Shown one piece after another: positions 19,264-31,520 of a DNA stretch of 64,000 nucleotides; position 1 is the stretch's first letter; every line of letters starts with the position of its first letter. The notes below the pieces were generated by a model. The model was not told the origin of the DNA and did not search any database. It was given only the letters and a program-made list of their open reading frames with translations. Source of the stretch: Citrobacter sp. Marseille-Q6884 (GTDB lineage: Bacteria > Pseudomonadota > Gammaproteobacteria > Enterobacterales > Enterobacteriaceae). Location: the NCBI RefSeq assembly GCF_945906775.1, contig NZ_CAMDRE010000001.1, positions 1,116,001 to 1,180,000 on the forward strand, read 5' to 3'. A program made the translations under genes and the position numbers.

Positions 19264-20154
19264 ATGAACATGAAAAAACTGGCTACCCTGGTTTCCGCCG
19301 TTGCGCTGAGCGCCACTGTAAGTGCGAATGCGATGGCGAAAGATACCATTGCGCTGGTGGTCTCTACGCTCAACAACCCGTTCTTTGTCTCTCTGAAAGA
19401 TGGGGCGCAAAAAGAAGCGGATAAGCTGGGTTATAACCTGGTGATTCTGGATTCACAGAACAACCCGGCGAAAGAGCTGGCGAACGTTCAGGATTTAACG
19501 GTTCGCGGTACTAAAATTCTGCTGATTAACCCAACGGATTCTGATGCTGTGGGTAACGCCGTGAAGATGGCAAATCAGGCGAAAATTCCGGTCATCACCC
19601 TTGACCGCCAGGCCACTAAAGGCGAAGTCGTCAGCCATATCGCGTCTGACAACGTACTGGGTGGGAAAATTGCCGGTGATTACATCGCGAAGAAAGCAGG
19701 CGAAGGCGCGAAAGTGATCGAGCTGCAGGGGATTGCCGGAACATCTGCTGCGCGTGAGCGTGGCGAAGGTTTCCAGCAGGCCGTTGCGGCACACAAATTT
19801 AACGTGCTGGCCAGCCAGCCTGCTGACTTTGACCGTACTAAAGGTCTGAACGTTATGCAGAACCTGCTGACTGCGCATCCTGATGTGCAGGCGGTATTTG
19901 CTCAGAACGATGAAATGGCGCTGGGTGCGCTGCGCGCACTGCAAACCGCGGGTAAATCTGATGTGATGGTGGTTGGATTTGACGGCACGCCTGATGGCGA
20001 AAAAGCGGTGAATGATGGCAAACTGGCTGCGACTATCGCTCAGTTACCGGATCAGATTGGCGCGAAAGGCGTTGAAACTGCGGATAAAGTACTGAAAGGC
20101 GAGAAAGTTCAGGCTAAATATCCGGTTGACCTGAAGCTGGTCATCAAGCAGTAA
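19264..20154 (+). CDS. rbsB: Periplasmic ribose-binding protein RbsB
   Basis: 296 residues with a clear Sec signal peptide: MNMKKLATLVSAVALSATV, then cleavage predicted after the AMA at residues 23-25. The mature protein begins KDTIALVVSTLNNPFF, the ribose-binding fold. It delivers ribose to RbsAC and, in E. coli, to the Trg chemoreceptor. The 141-base gap to rbsK holds hairpins that may mark a 3' processed RNA. Confidence 0.97.
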   Translation: MNMKKLATLVSAVALSATVSANAMAKDTIALVVSTLNNPFFVSLKDGAQKEADKLGYNLVILDSQNNPAKELANVQDLTVRGTKILLINPTDSDAVGNAVKMANQAKIPVITLDRQATKGEVVSHIASDNVLGGKIAGDYIAKKAGEGAKVIELQGIAGTSAARERGEGFQQAVAAHKFNVLASQPADFDRTKGLNVMQNLLTAHPDVQAVFAQNDEMALGALRALQTAGKSDVMVVGFDGTPDGEKAVNDGKLAATIAQLPDQIGAKGVETADKVLKGEKVQAKYPVDLKLVIKQ

Positions 20155-20295
20155 TAGCGATTCAGGTCGCTCGCGGCCTGATGGCGACATAAATACGCCA
20201 TCCTTGGACCTGGTTCTGAAGATGAAAGCGTAAAAAGAAAAGCAGGGCACGCGCCACCCTAACCCGGTGGCGCACTTTGACTTGGAATACCGAAC
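20155..20295 (+). ncRNA. rbsB 3' UTR with hairpins (candidate RbsZ-type sRNA)
   Basis: The spacer has a strong hairpin: GCGCCACC (20251-20258) pairs with GGTGGCGC (20266-20273). Only a short ACTTT follows. A weaker hairpin CAGGTCGCTCGCGGCCTG sits right after the rbsB stop. In E. coli this region yields the Hfq-bound RbsZ RNA. Here that is inference from position, since the sequence alone does not prove a separate RNA. Confidence 0.4.
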
Positions 20296-21225
20296 ATGAA
20301 AACCGCAGGCAACCTCGTTGTTCTTGGCAGTATTAATGCCGATCATATCCTTAACCTTGAATCCTTCCCCACTCCTGGTGAAACCGTAACCGGTAGCCAA
20401 TATCAGGTGGCTTTTGGCGGAAAAGGTGCGAATCAGGCTGTTGCTGCGGGACGTAGTGGCGCGAATATCGCATTTATTGCCTGCACAGGTGACGACGATA
20501 TTGGTGAAAGTGTTCGTAAACAATTAGCCAGCGATAACATTGATATTGCGCCAATTAGCGTGATTCAGGGTGAATCGACCGGTGTAGCGCTGATTTTTGT
20601 TAATGGTGAAGGCGAGAACGTTATTGGTATTCACGCTGGCGCGAATGCTGCACTTTCTCCTGCGCTGGTGGAAGCGCAGCGTGATCGTATTGCACAGGCA
20701 TCGGCATTACTCATGCAACTCGAATCACCGTTAGAAAGCGTGTTGGCTGCGGCGAAGATTGCACACCAAAATAACACGACGGTTGCGCTTAACCCGGCTC
20801 CCGCGCGTGAACTTTCTGACGAGCTGCTGGCGCTGGTGGATATCATTACCCCAAATGAAACCGAAGCTGAGAAGCTGACGGGGATCCGCGTCGAAAATGA
20901 CGATGATGCTGCTAAGGCGGCGCAGGCATTGCACGCGAAAGGTATCCACACTGTCCTGATTACGTTGGGGAGTCGTGGTGTGTGGGCCAGTGTGAACGGA
21001 GAAGGTCGTCGAATTCCTGGTTTTAAAGTGGACGCTGTCGATACTATCGCGGCCGGAGATACTTTTAACGGCGCGTTAATTACGGCGTTGCTGGAAGAAA
21101 CTCCGTTGCCTGAGGCGATCCGCTTTGCGCATGCGGCGGCTGCGATTGCGGTAACGCGTAAAGGCGCACAGCCTTCCGTTCCGTGGCGTGAAGAAATAGA
21201 GGCGTTTTTAGGTCAGCAGAGGTAA
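20296..21225 (+). CDS. rbsK: Ribokinase
   Basis: 309 residues. PfkB-family kinase making ribose 5-phosphate from ribose and ATP. Signature 1 is VAFGGKGANQAVAAGRSGA (about residues 38-56). Signature 2 is DTIAAGDTFNGALI, whose second Asp is the catalytic base. It starts after the 141-base rbsB spacer and ends three bases before the rbsR start, so the two are likely co-translated. Confidence 0.97.
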   Translation: MKTAGNLVVLGSINADHILNLESFPTPGETVTGSQYQVAFGGKGANQAVAAGRSGANIAFIACTGDDDIGESVRKQLASDNIDIAPISVIQGESTGVALIFVNGEGENVIGIHAGANAALSPALVEAQRDRIAQASALLMQLESPLESVLAAAKIAHQNNTTVALNPAPARELSDELLALVDIITPNETEAEKLTGIRVENDDDAAKAAQALHAKGIHTVLITLGSRGVWASVNGEGRRIPGFKVDAVDTIAAGDTFNGALITALLEETPLPEAIRFAHAAAAIAVTRKGAQPSVPWREEIEAFLGQQR

Positions 21226-21228
21226 CGC

Positions 21229-22221
21229 TTGGCTACAATGAAGGACGTTGCCCGCCTGGCGGGCGTTTCAACGTCGACGGTTTCTCACGTCATCAATAAA
21301 GATCGCTTTGTCAGCGAGGCTATCACCGACAAAGTGGATGCTGCGATTAAAGAGCTTAACTACGCGCCTTCCGCGTTGGCGCGTAGCCTCAAGTTAAATC
21401 AGACCCGCACTATTGGCATGTTAATTACTGCCAGTACCAACCCTTTTTATTCCGAACTGGTTCGCGGCGTCGAACGCAGCTGTTTTGAGCGGGGCTACAG
21501 CCTGGTGTTATGTAACACCGAAGGTGATGAGCAGCGCATGAACCGTAATCTGGAAACGTTAATGCAAAAACGGGTAGACGGCTTGCTGCTGCTCTGCACG
21601 GAAACGCATCAACCTTCCCGAGAGATCATGCAGCGCTACCCTTCAATCCCTACTGTAATGATGGACTGGTCCCCCTTTGATGGCGAAAGCGATCTGATTC
21701 AGGATAACTCTCTGCTGGGCGGGGATTTAGCGACTCAGCACCTTATCGAAAAAGGATTTACGCGCATTGCCTGCATCACCGGACCGCTGGATAAAACACC
21801 GGCGCGTTTGCGCCTGGAGGGGTATCGCGCGGCAATGCAGCGGGCTGGTCTTGCTATCCCGGAGGGTTACGAAATTACCGGCGATTTCGAATTCGGCGGT
21901 GGCTTTGAAGCCATGCAAACGCTGCTTTCGCATAAACAGCGTCCACAAGCGGTTTTCACGGGTAATGATGCGATGGCGGTCGGTGCGTACCAGGCCCTGT
22001 ATCAGTCAGGGCTGCGCATCCCGCAGGATATGGCCGTGGTGGGGTATGATGATATCGAACTGGCTCGGTATATGACGCCACCGCTGACGACCATTCATCA
22101 ACCGAAAGATGAATTGGGCGAGCTGGCCATCGATGTGTTGATTCACCGTATGGCGCAGCCCGCATTGCAGCAACAACGCTTGCAGCTTACTCCTGTTCTG
22201 ATGGCGCGGGGCTCGGCTTAG
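21229..22221 (+). CDS. rbsR: Ribose operon repressor RbsR
   Basis: 330 residues from a TTG start at 21229, matching the family start MATMKDVARLAGVSTSTVSH. The ATG three codons later (21238) is an alternative. LacI family: N-terminal helix-turn-helix plus hinge, then a periplasmic-binding-protein-like domain that senses ribose. It should bind the palindrome at 16306-16321. Its last 35 bases overlap the 3' end of the convergent hsrA gene. Confidence 0.95.
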   Translation: MATMKDVARLAGVSTSTVSHVINKDRFVSEAITDKVDAAIKELNYAPSALARSLKLNQTRTIGMLITASTNPFYSELVRGVERSCFERGYSLVLCNTEGDEQRMNRNLETLMQKRVDGLLLLCTETHQPSREIMQRYPSIPTVMMDWSPFDGESDLIQDNSLLGGDLATQHLIEKGFTRIACITGPLDKTPARLRLEGYRAAMQRAGLAIPEGYEITGDFEFGGGFEAMQTLLSHKQRPQAVFTGNDAMAVGAYQALYQSGLRIPQDMAVVGYDDIELARYMTPPLTTIHQPKDELGELAIDVLIHRMAQPALQQQRLQLTPVLMARGSA

Positions 22222-23614
22222 ACTTATGCCGTTCTTTGATCAGGTTGCGTCCATCTTTGGGTTTGAGCAGCATGAACATCAAGGCGGAAATTATCGTAAT
22301 CGCGCCCATCGTTATGAAGGTGTAGTGGAACTGTTCGACCGTATTGGTTCCTTCAATGCCTTCATATACTCGCAAAACGGCGGCGCTAATCGCGACACCT
22401 AAACTGATCGACAGTTGCTGAGTGACGGCTAAAACGCTGTTGCCAGTGCTGGCATTATCATCGGTCAGATCCGCAAGCGTGATGGTGTTCATCGAAGTGA
22501 ACTGGGTGGACATCGCCATGCCTAAAATGAACAGTGGCAGAATCAGCATCCATACCGGCATCGCCGGAGATTGCAAAGAAAACTGAGCGATCATCAGCCC
22601 GATAAATACCGTAATGCCAACCAGTGTGGTTCTGTAGCCCAAACGGCGCAGCACCTGCGTCACCATCGATTTCGCCAGGATTGACCCCAGCGCTGTCGGC
22701 GCCATCATGCAACCGGCAATCAGCGCCGGATAGCCAAACCCTACCTGTAACATCAGCGGCATTAAAAAAGGCACACATCCCGTACCCAGACGTGTCGCAA
22801 GGTTTCCTGCTATCCCCACTGAAAAGGTTCGCGTCTTAAAGATGGGGAGTGATATGAGCGGCGTTGGATGACGACGCGCGTGGCGGATATAGGCGAGCAA
22901 TAACAAAATGCTGCCAAGAATAATACTCAGGGCAATCCAACTGGCGACCAGCTTTTCACCGAACAGCTCAACGCCGCTGGAAAAGAGCACCAGACTCAGG
23001 CCGAAGAGAAAGAAACCGCGCATATCAAAACCGCGGCGCGGTGTCGTGAAGTTTGGCATATATTTGCGGGCATAGAAGATCCCCGCAACGCCAATGGGAA
23101 TGTTAATCAGGAAGATCCAATGCCAACTGGCCCACGTCACCAGTACACCACCCAATACCGGACCCAAAATTGGCCCCACAAGCCCCGGCATCGTTACGAA
23201 GTTCAGTACAGGAAGTAATTCACTTCTTGGATATGCGCGCAATAACGCCAGACGAGCCACAGGCATCATCATTGCGCCACCAATGCCCTGTACAACGCGA
23301 AATATCACCAGTTCGGTAAGCGAACCGGAAAGCGCACAGGCCAGCGATCCCAGCGTAAACAGACTCACGGCTATCATAAATACGCGTCGGGTACCGAAGC
23401 GGTCAGCCAGCCATCCACTCACCGGGATTAGCATCGCAACGGTCAGCGTGTAACTGATAATGGCAGACTGCATGGCGAGTGGAGAACGATTAAGGCTGTG
23501 TGCAATGGCGGGTAACGCAGTATTGAGGATAGTGGCATCTAATGCCTGCATAAAAAAGGCCATCGCGGCTATCCACGGTAACCCGGCCATGCTACGTGAT
23601 TTCTTTTCTGACAT
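22187..23614 (-). CDS. hsrA: MFS transporter HsrA (YieO)
   Basis: 475 residues. DHA2-type major facilitator with about fourteen membrane segments. Motif A GWLADRFGTRRVF is near residues 67-79 and the motif C-like GLVGPILGPVLGGVL near 144-158. The substrate is unknown; the E. coli homologue affects homocysteine resistance. It starts one base after the yieP stop, so it is probably in an operon with that regulator. Its 3' end overlaps rbsR by 35 bases on the opposite strand. Confidence 0.9.
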   Translation of the reverse strand: MSEKKSRSMAGLPWIAAMAFFMQALDATILNTALPAIAHSLNRSPLAMQSAIISYTLTVAMLIPVSGWLADRFGTRRVFMIAVSLFTLGSLACALSGSLTELVIFRVVQGIGGAMMMPVARLALLRAYPRSELLPVLNFVTMPGLVGPILGPVLGGVLVTWASWHWIFLINIPIGVAGIFYARKYMPNFTTPRRGFDMRGFFLFGLSLVLFSSGVELFGEKLVASWIALSIILGSILLLLAYIRHARRHPTPLISLPIFKTRTFSVGIAGNLATRLGTGCVPFLMPLMLQVGFGYPALIAGCMMAPTALGSILAKSMVTQVLRRLGYRTTLVGITVFIGLMIAQFSLQSPAMPVWMLILPLFILGMAMSTQFTSMNTITLADLTDDNASTGNSVLAVTQQLSISLGVAISAAVLRVYEGIEGTNTVEQFHYTFITMGAITIISALMFMLLKPKDGRNLIKERHKSKPSPAPSEQE

Positions 23615-23615
23615 A

Positions 23616-24320
23616 TTATTTATCCGGTAGCACGTTCGGTGCTATCAGTAATGCCTGACAGGCAGAGAAGGCGCGATCGCCATCGCTTTCCTCTATGGCA
23701 TCAACAATGGCCTGGTGCAGATCCAGCTTTACCACCTCGTTATAAGTAATTGAGGTAAAATAGGTCTGGTAAACAGAATGGAACAACGATGCGAACGAGA
23801 TCAGGAATGGATTCGCACTCATTTCATAGATGTGCTCATGCCAGGCAATATCAACTTCAATCCAGCGCTCACGCCTGAAGTTCTTTTTCAGTTCGGTCAT
23901 CTCTTCCATTAATGTATTCAGATGCGCTTTTTGTTCTGCTGTGCCTATGGTTGCTGCCAGTAAACAGGCTTGAGGTTCCAGACTAATGCGCATCACCAGA
24001 AAATGTTTGATGACATGATGGAAATTATCTTCTGTCATCCACCAGGTGAGCAGCTCCTGGTCGAGGAAGTTCCAGTTTGCCTGTGGCATGACGCGTGTAC
24101 CAATGCGAGGGCGCGGTAATACCATGCCTTTAGCCGTTAATGTCTTTACCGCTTCTCTTACTGCCGTTCGGCTCACACCAAACTGATCGCCCAGCTCAAT
24201 TTCGCCAGGCAGGATCGTACCCGGTGCGTACTCACCTTTTAATATTCGCTGGGCCAGCTTTTCTGCCAGAACATAGGAAAGGTTCTTCTGTGCGGCTAAC
24301 TGTTGGGCATTTAAAGGCAT
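23616..24320 (-). CDS. yieP: FadR-type GntR-family regulator YieP
   Basis: 234 residues. N-terminal winged helix (ILKGEYAPGTILPGEIELGDQ to VSRTAVREAVKTL, about residues 27-63) followed by an all-helical FCD effector domain, as in FadR-subfamily regulators. The ligand is not known. It lies one base before hsrA, which suggests that it controls that efflux gene. It is divergent from the rRNA operon. Confidence 0.9.
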   Translation of the reverse strand: MPLNAQQLAAQKNLSYVLAEKLAQRILKGEYAPGTILPGEIELGDQFGVSRTAVREAVKTLTAKGMVLPRPRIGTRVMPQANWNFLDQELLTWWMTEDNFHHVIKHFLVMRISLEPQACLLAATIGTAEQKAHLNTLMEEMTELKKNFRRERWIEVDIAWHEHIYEMSANPFLISFASLFHSVYQTYFTSITYNEVVKLDLHQAIVDAIEESDGDRAFSACQALLIAPNVLPDK

Positions 24321-24796
24321 GAATGTTCTTCCTTACTCTTTTTATTACTCATTAGTATGCCATCAGGAAGTGTGATTGAGGCTGCAAAAACGGCAAATTG
24401 CTTATTTTATGGCATGTTATTAGTGGTTTTGGTGAAAAAATACGCACTCGGAAAGTTATTTTAAATTTCCGCTTGTCAGTCTGAAATAACTCCCTATAAT
24501 GCGCCTCCACTGACACGGAACAACGGCACGCAAGCCGCCGGGTCAGCGGGGTTCCACAGAGAACCTCACGAAGAAAAGCGAAATTAAATGCTTGACTTCG
24601 AAGCGGGATGGCGTAATATGCACACCCCGCGCCGCTGAGAAAAAGCGAAGCGGCACTGCTCTTTAACAATTTATCAGACAATCTGTGTGGGCACTCAATG
24701 ATACGGATTCTTAACGTCGCAAGACGAAAAATGAATACCAAGTCTCTGAGTGAACACGTAATTCATTACGAAGTTTAATTCACGAGCATCAAACTT
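24321..24796 (+). promoter_or_regulatory. rRNA operon promoters P1 and P2 and leader
   Basis: P1: TTGTCA (24473-24478), 16-base spacer, TATAAT (24495-24500), then a GC-rich discriminator GCGCCTCC. P2: TTGACT (24592-24597), 16-base spacer, TAATAT (24614-24619). The antitermination boxA TGCTCTTTAACA is at 24657-24668, followed by a boxC-like TCTGTGTGGGCACTC. An AT-rich UP-like tract precedes P1. No gene lies here; the frame at 24352-24741 on the minus strand is a chance reading. Confidence 0.92.
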
Positions 24797-26338
<1,542 letters not shown>

Positions 26339-26423
26339 CCTTAAAGAACCGTTCCTTGTAGTGTCCACACAGATTGTCTGATGAAAAGTAAATAGCAAGG
26401 CGTCTTGCGATTGAGACTTCAGT

Positions 26424-26499
26424 GTCCCCTTCGTCTAGAGGCCCAGGACACCGCCCTTTCACGGCGGTAACAGGGGTTCGAATCCCCTAGGGGACGCCA
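26424..26499 (+). tRNA. gltU: tRNA-Glu (anticodon TTC)
   Basis: 76 bases in the 16S-23S spacer, starting GTCCCCTTCGTCTAGAGG, with anticodon loop CCTTTCA and ending GGGGACGCCA with encoded CCA. A single Glu tRNA in the spacer is one of the two usual enterobacterial spacer types and matches rrnC of E. coli. The symbol is by position. Confidence 0.98.
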
Positions 26500-26721
26500 C
26501 TTGCTGGTTTGTGTGAGTGAAAGTCGCCGGCCGTTATATCTCAAAACAGACTTGCGAGTCTTGTTTGAGATATTTGCTCTTTAAAAATCTGGATCAAGCT
26601 GAAAATTGAAACGACACACTGTTTCATTTCTCCGTAAACAAGAAATGAAAAGCGGTGTGTTCGAGTCTCTCAAATTTTCGCAGCACGATGATGAATCGAA
26701 TGAAACATCTTCGGGTTGTGA

Positions 26722-29627
<2,906 letters not shown>

Positions 29628-29720
29628 ACAACGCCGAAGATGTTTTGGCGAAAGAGAAGACGATTTTCAGCCTGATACAGATAAAATTAACCGGCGGTAA
29701 GCGGGTTAATAAACAGAATT

Positions 29721-29840
29721 TGCCTGGCGGCTGTAGCGCGGTGGTCCCACCTGACCCCATGCCGAACTCAGAAGTGAAACGCCGTAGCGCCGATGGTAGT
29801 GTGGGGTCTCCCCATGCGAGAGTAGGGAACTGCCAGGCAT
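29721..29840 (+). rRNA. rrf: 5S ribosomal RNA
   Basis: 120 bases, starting TGCCTGGCGGCTGTAGCG and ending GGGAACTGCCAGGCAT; the ends form the terminal helix. It lies 93 bases after the 23S gene. Full length and intact. Confidence 0.98.
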
Positions 29841-29889
29841 CAAATTAAGCAGTAACCGGTATGTGCCGGTGGTTGTAGAAAAATCCGGT

Positions 29890-29966
29890 GGAGCGGTAGT
29901 TCAGTTGGTTAGAATACCTGCCTGTCACGCAGGGGGTCGCGGGTTCGAGTCCCGTCCGTTCCGCCA
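29890..29966 (+). tRNA. aspT: tRNA-Asp (anticodon GTC)
   Basis: 77 bases, GGAGCGGTAGTTCAGTTGG at the 5' end, anticodon loop CTGTCAC, ending CCGTTCCGCCA. It is distal in the rRNA transcript, as in rrnC. A T-free hairpin (29980-29990 with 29996-30006) between it and tRNA-Trp is probably a processing structure. Confidence 0.98.
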
Positions 29967-30019
29967 CTTATTAAAAAAATTAAGCCTGCTTTAATAGCAG
30001 GCTTAATGATAGAAAATTT

Positions 30020-30095
30020 AGGGGCGTAGCTCAGTTGGTAGAGCACCGGTCTCCAAAACCGGGTGTCGCGAGTTCGAGTCTCTCCGCCCCTGCCA
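30020..30095 (+). tRNA. trpT: tRNA-Trp (anticodon CCA)
   Basis: 76 bases, AGGGGCGTAGCTCAGTTGG at the 5' end, anticodon loop CTCCAAA, ending CGCCCCTGCCA. The T stem reads GCGAG against CTCTC, so C50 faces U64, a mismatch. In E. coli, as I recall it, G50 forms a wobble pair there. Last gene of the rRNA transcript, six bases before the terminator. Confidence 0.97.
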
Positions 30096-30100
30096 GAAAC

Positions 30101-30133
30101 AATCCTTAGCATTTTTGCTAAGGATTTTTTTTT
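30101..30133 (+). terminator. Terminator of the rRNA operon
   Basis: The stem AATCCTTAGC (30101-30110) pairs with GCTAAGGATT (30117-30126) around a six-base loop. It is followed directly by a run of nine T residues. It ends the rRNA transcript right after tRNA-Trp. Confidence 0.95.
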
Positions 30134-30203
30134 GCCTGCAAACTACGTCAATATTTCCTTCCGCTCAATTTCCCCGGCATCCTTGCCTGCACGAGATCTT
30201 TCT

Positions 30204-31037
30204 TTATTCTTCCAAAATATACGTGTTTAACAGGTCGCGAATAAGCGGATATTTATCGCTATTTTGTAGCCAAACAGCATATAACGGACGCGAAATTGTC
30301 GCACTGTCGGTAACTGTATGGAGATCGTTTTTTGCTTTTGCCCAGTTGATGGGAAGCCAACTAAAACCATTAAGAACAGAAAGTTGCTGTCTGACCAGTT
30401 CTGCTGAACTGGTGGTTAGCACCGGTACTTCATCACCCGCGATCAATCCAGCTTCGTGTTGTTGAAAATCAGCGCCCCATTCCAGACGCAGGTAATTCAA
30501 TTCATCTTTAGTTTGTGATGGTTTGCTGCAATAGAGCGCCAATGTGAAATACCCCAACAATTGGCTGCTAAATTCGTCCATTTTGGGTGTTTCGGTAGTA
30601 ATTAACAGATCAAGCTGTCGTTCATGGAGATGCTTGACTAACGACTGGCGCTGCGCAATCCGGGCTTCAAATTGCAGACTGGATTGCGGTTCCTGAGATT
30701 GATACAAACGCCCCAACCAGTCATTGAGCATACATTCCCAAAGGGATGCGCTGGCTCCGATAGAGAACTCATTGTGTCGCGAAGTATTTGCGACCTCCTT
30801 ACGCGCGGCCTGCCAGGTATTCATTAGCGTTTCAGCGTAAGGCAATAATTTTTCACCTGCAGCGGTAAGACGGATATTGTTTCTGTGTCGGGTGAACAGG
30901 TTCACACCCAGTTGATTTTCCAGTTGTCTTATCCGAAAACTTACCGCCGATTGGGTCAGGTAGAGTGCTTCAGCAGCCCGACCAAAGTGGCGCGTTCGGC
31001 TAACTTCCAGGAAAGTTTTTAACAATTCCGTATCCAC
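30204..31037 (-). CDS. hdfR: LysR-family regulator HdfR
   Basis: 277 residues. N-terminal helix-turn-helix (FLEVSRTRHFGRAAEALYLT to QSAVSFRIRQLE, about residues 9-40) and a C-terminal substrate-sensing domain. In E. coli HdfR represses flhDC and is itself near H-NS control. It is divergent from maoP and convergent with the rRNA operon. The C-terminus is two residues shorter than the E. coli protein and differs there, which is not unusual. Confidence 0.94.
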   Translation of the reverse strand: MDTELLKTFLEVSRTRHFGRAAEALYLTQSAVSFRIRQLENQLGVNLFTRHRNNIRLTAAGEKLLPYAETLMNTWQAARKEVANTSRHNEFSIGASASLWECMLNDWLGRLYQSQEPQSSLQFEARIAQRQSLVKHLHERQLDLLITTETPKMDEFSSQLLGYFTLALYCSKPSQTKDELNYLRLEWGADFQQHEAGLIAGDEVPVLTTSSAELVRQQLSVLNGFSWLPINWAKAKNDLHTVTDSATISRPLYAVWLQNSDKYPLIRDLLNTYILEE

Positions 31038-31155
31038 AACTCGCTCCGTAAAATTATTTGTCGTTATGATTTAAATCTTTTGTTTGACGCTCTGTCAAGC
31101 GTAACTAATACTCCGCGCCATAAATAGCTCGGCCAAAGAATTAGGAGCGTGCAGG
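31038..31155. promoter_or_regulatory. hdfR/maoP divergent region
   Basis: 118 bases holding the two divergent promoters. In E. coli the maoS site, needed together with MaoP for Ori macrodomain organisation, lies near maoP. I could not recognise the site from sequence, so its presence here is inference. Confidence 0.35.
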
Positions 31156-31494
31156 ATGGCGGAAAGCTTTACGACGACTAATCGATATTTCGACAATAAA
31201 TATTATCCCCGTGGATTCTCCCGTCATGGTGATTTCACCATTAAAGAGGCACAACTGCTTGAGCGTCACGGTTATGCCTTTAATGAGCTGGATCTGGGCA
31301 AGCGTGAGCCGGTAACAGAAGAAGAGAAGCTGTTTGTTGCGGTATGCCGTGGTGAACGTGAACCGGTGACTGAAGCTGAACGTGTGTGGTCTAAATACAT
31401 GACGCGTATTAAGCGTCCTAAACGTTTCCATACTCTGTCTGGCGGGAAACCTCAGGTGGAAGGTGCGGAAGACTACACCGAATCCGATGATTAA
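31156..31494 (+). CDS. maoP: Macrodomain Ori organisation protein MaoP (YifE)
   Basis: 112 residues, a small charged DUF413 protein (NKYYPRGFSRHGDFTIKEAQ block). The E. coli protein restricts mixing of the Ori macrodomain with neighbouring DNA, which suits a gene close to oriC. The ATG at 31156 follows a GGAGCGTGCAGG purine stretch. It is followed by a compact bidirectional terminator. Confidence 0.95.
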   Translation: MAESFTTTNRYFDNKYYPRGFSRHGDFTIKEAQLLERHGYAFNELDLGKREPVTEEEKLFVAVCRGEREPVTEAERVWSKYMTRIKRPKRFHTLSGGKPQVEGAEDYTESDD

Positions 31495-31495
31495 T

Positions 31496-31520
31496 AAAAA
31501 AGGGCGAAAGCCCTTTTTTT
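31496..31520. terminator. Bidirectional terminator between maoP and yifB
   Basis: AAAAAAGGGC, a GAAA tetraloop (31506-31509), then GCCCTTTTTTT. There are A runs on the left and T runs on the right, so it can end both maoP (rightward) and yifB (leftward). Confidence 0.92.

Noticed and set aside
24352..24741. 129-codon minus-strand frame in the rRNA promoter region
   Set aside because: The DNA is fully explained by promoters P1, P2 and the antitermination leader.
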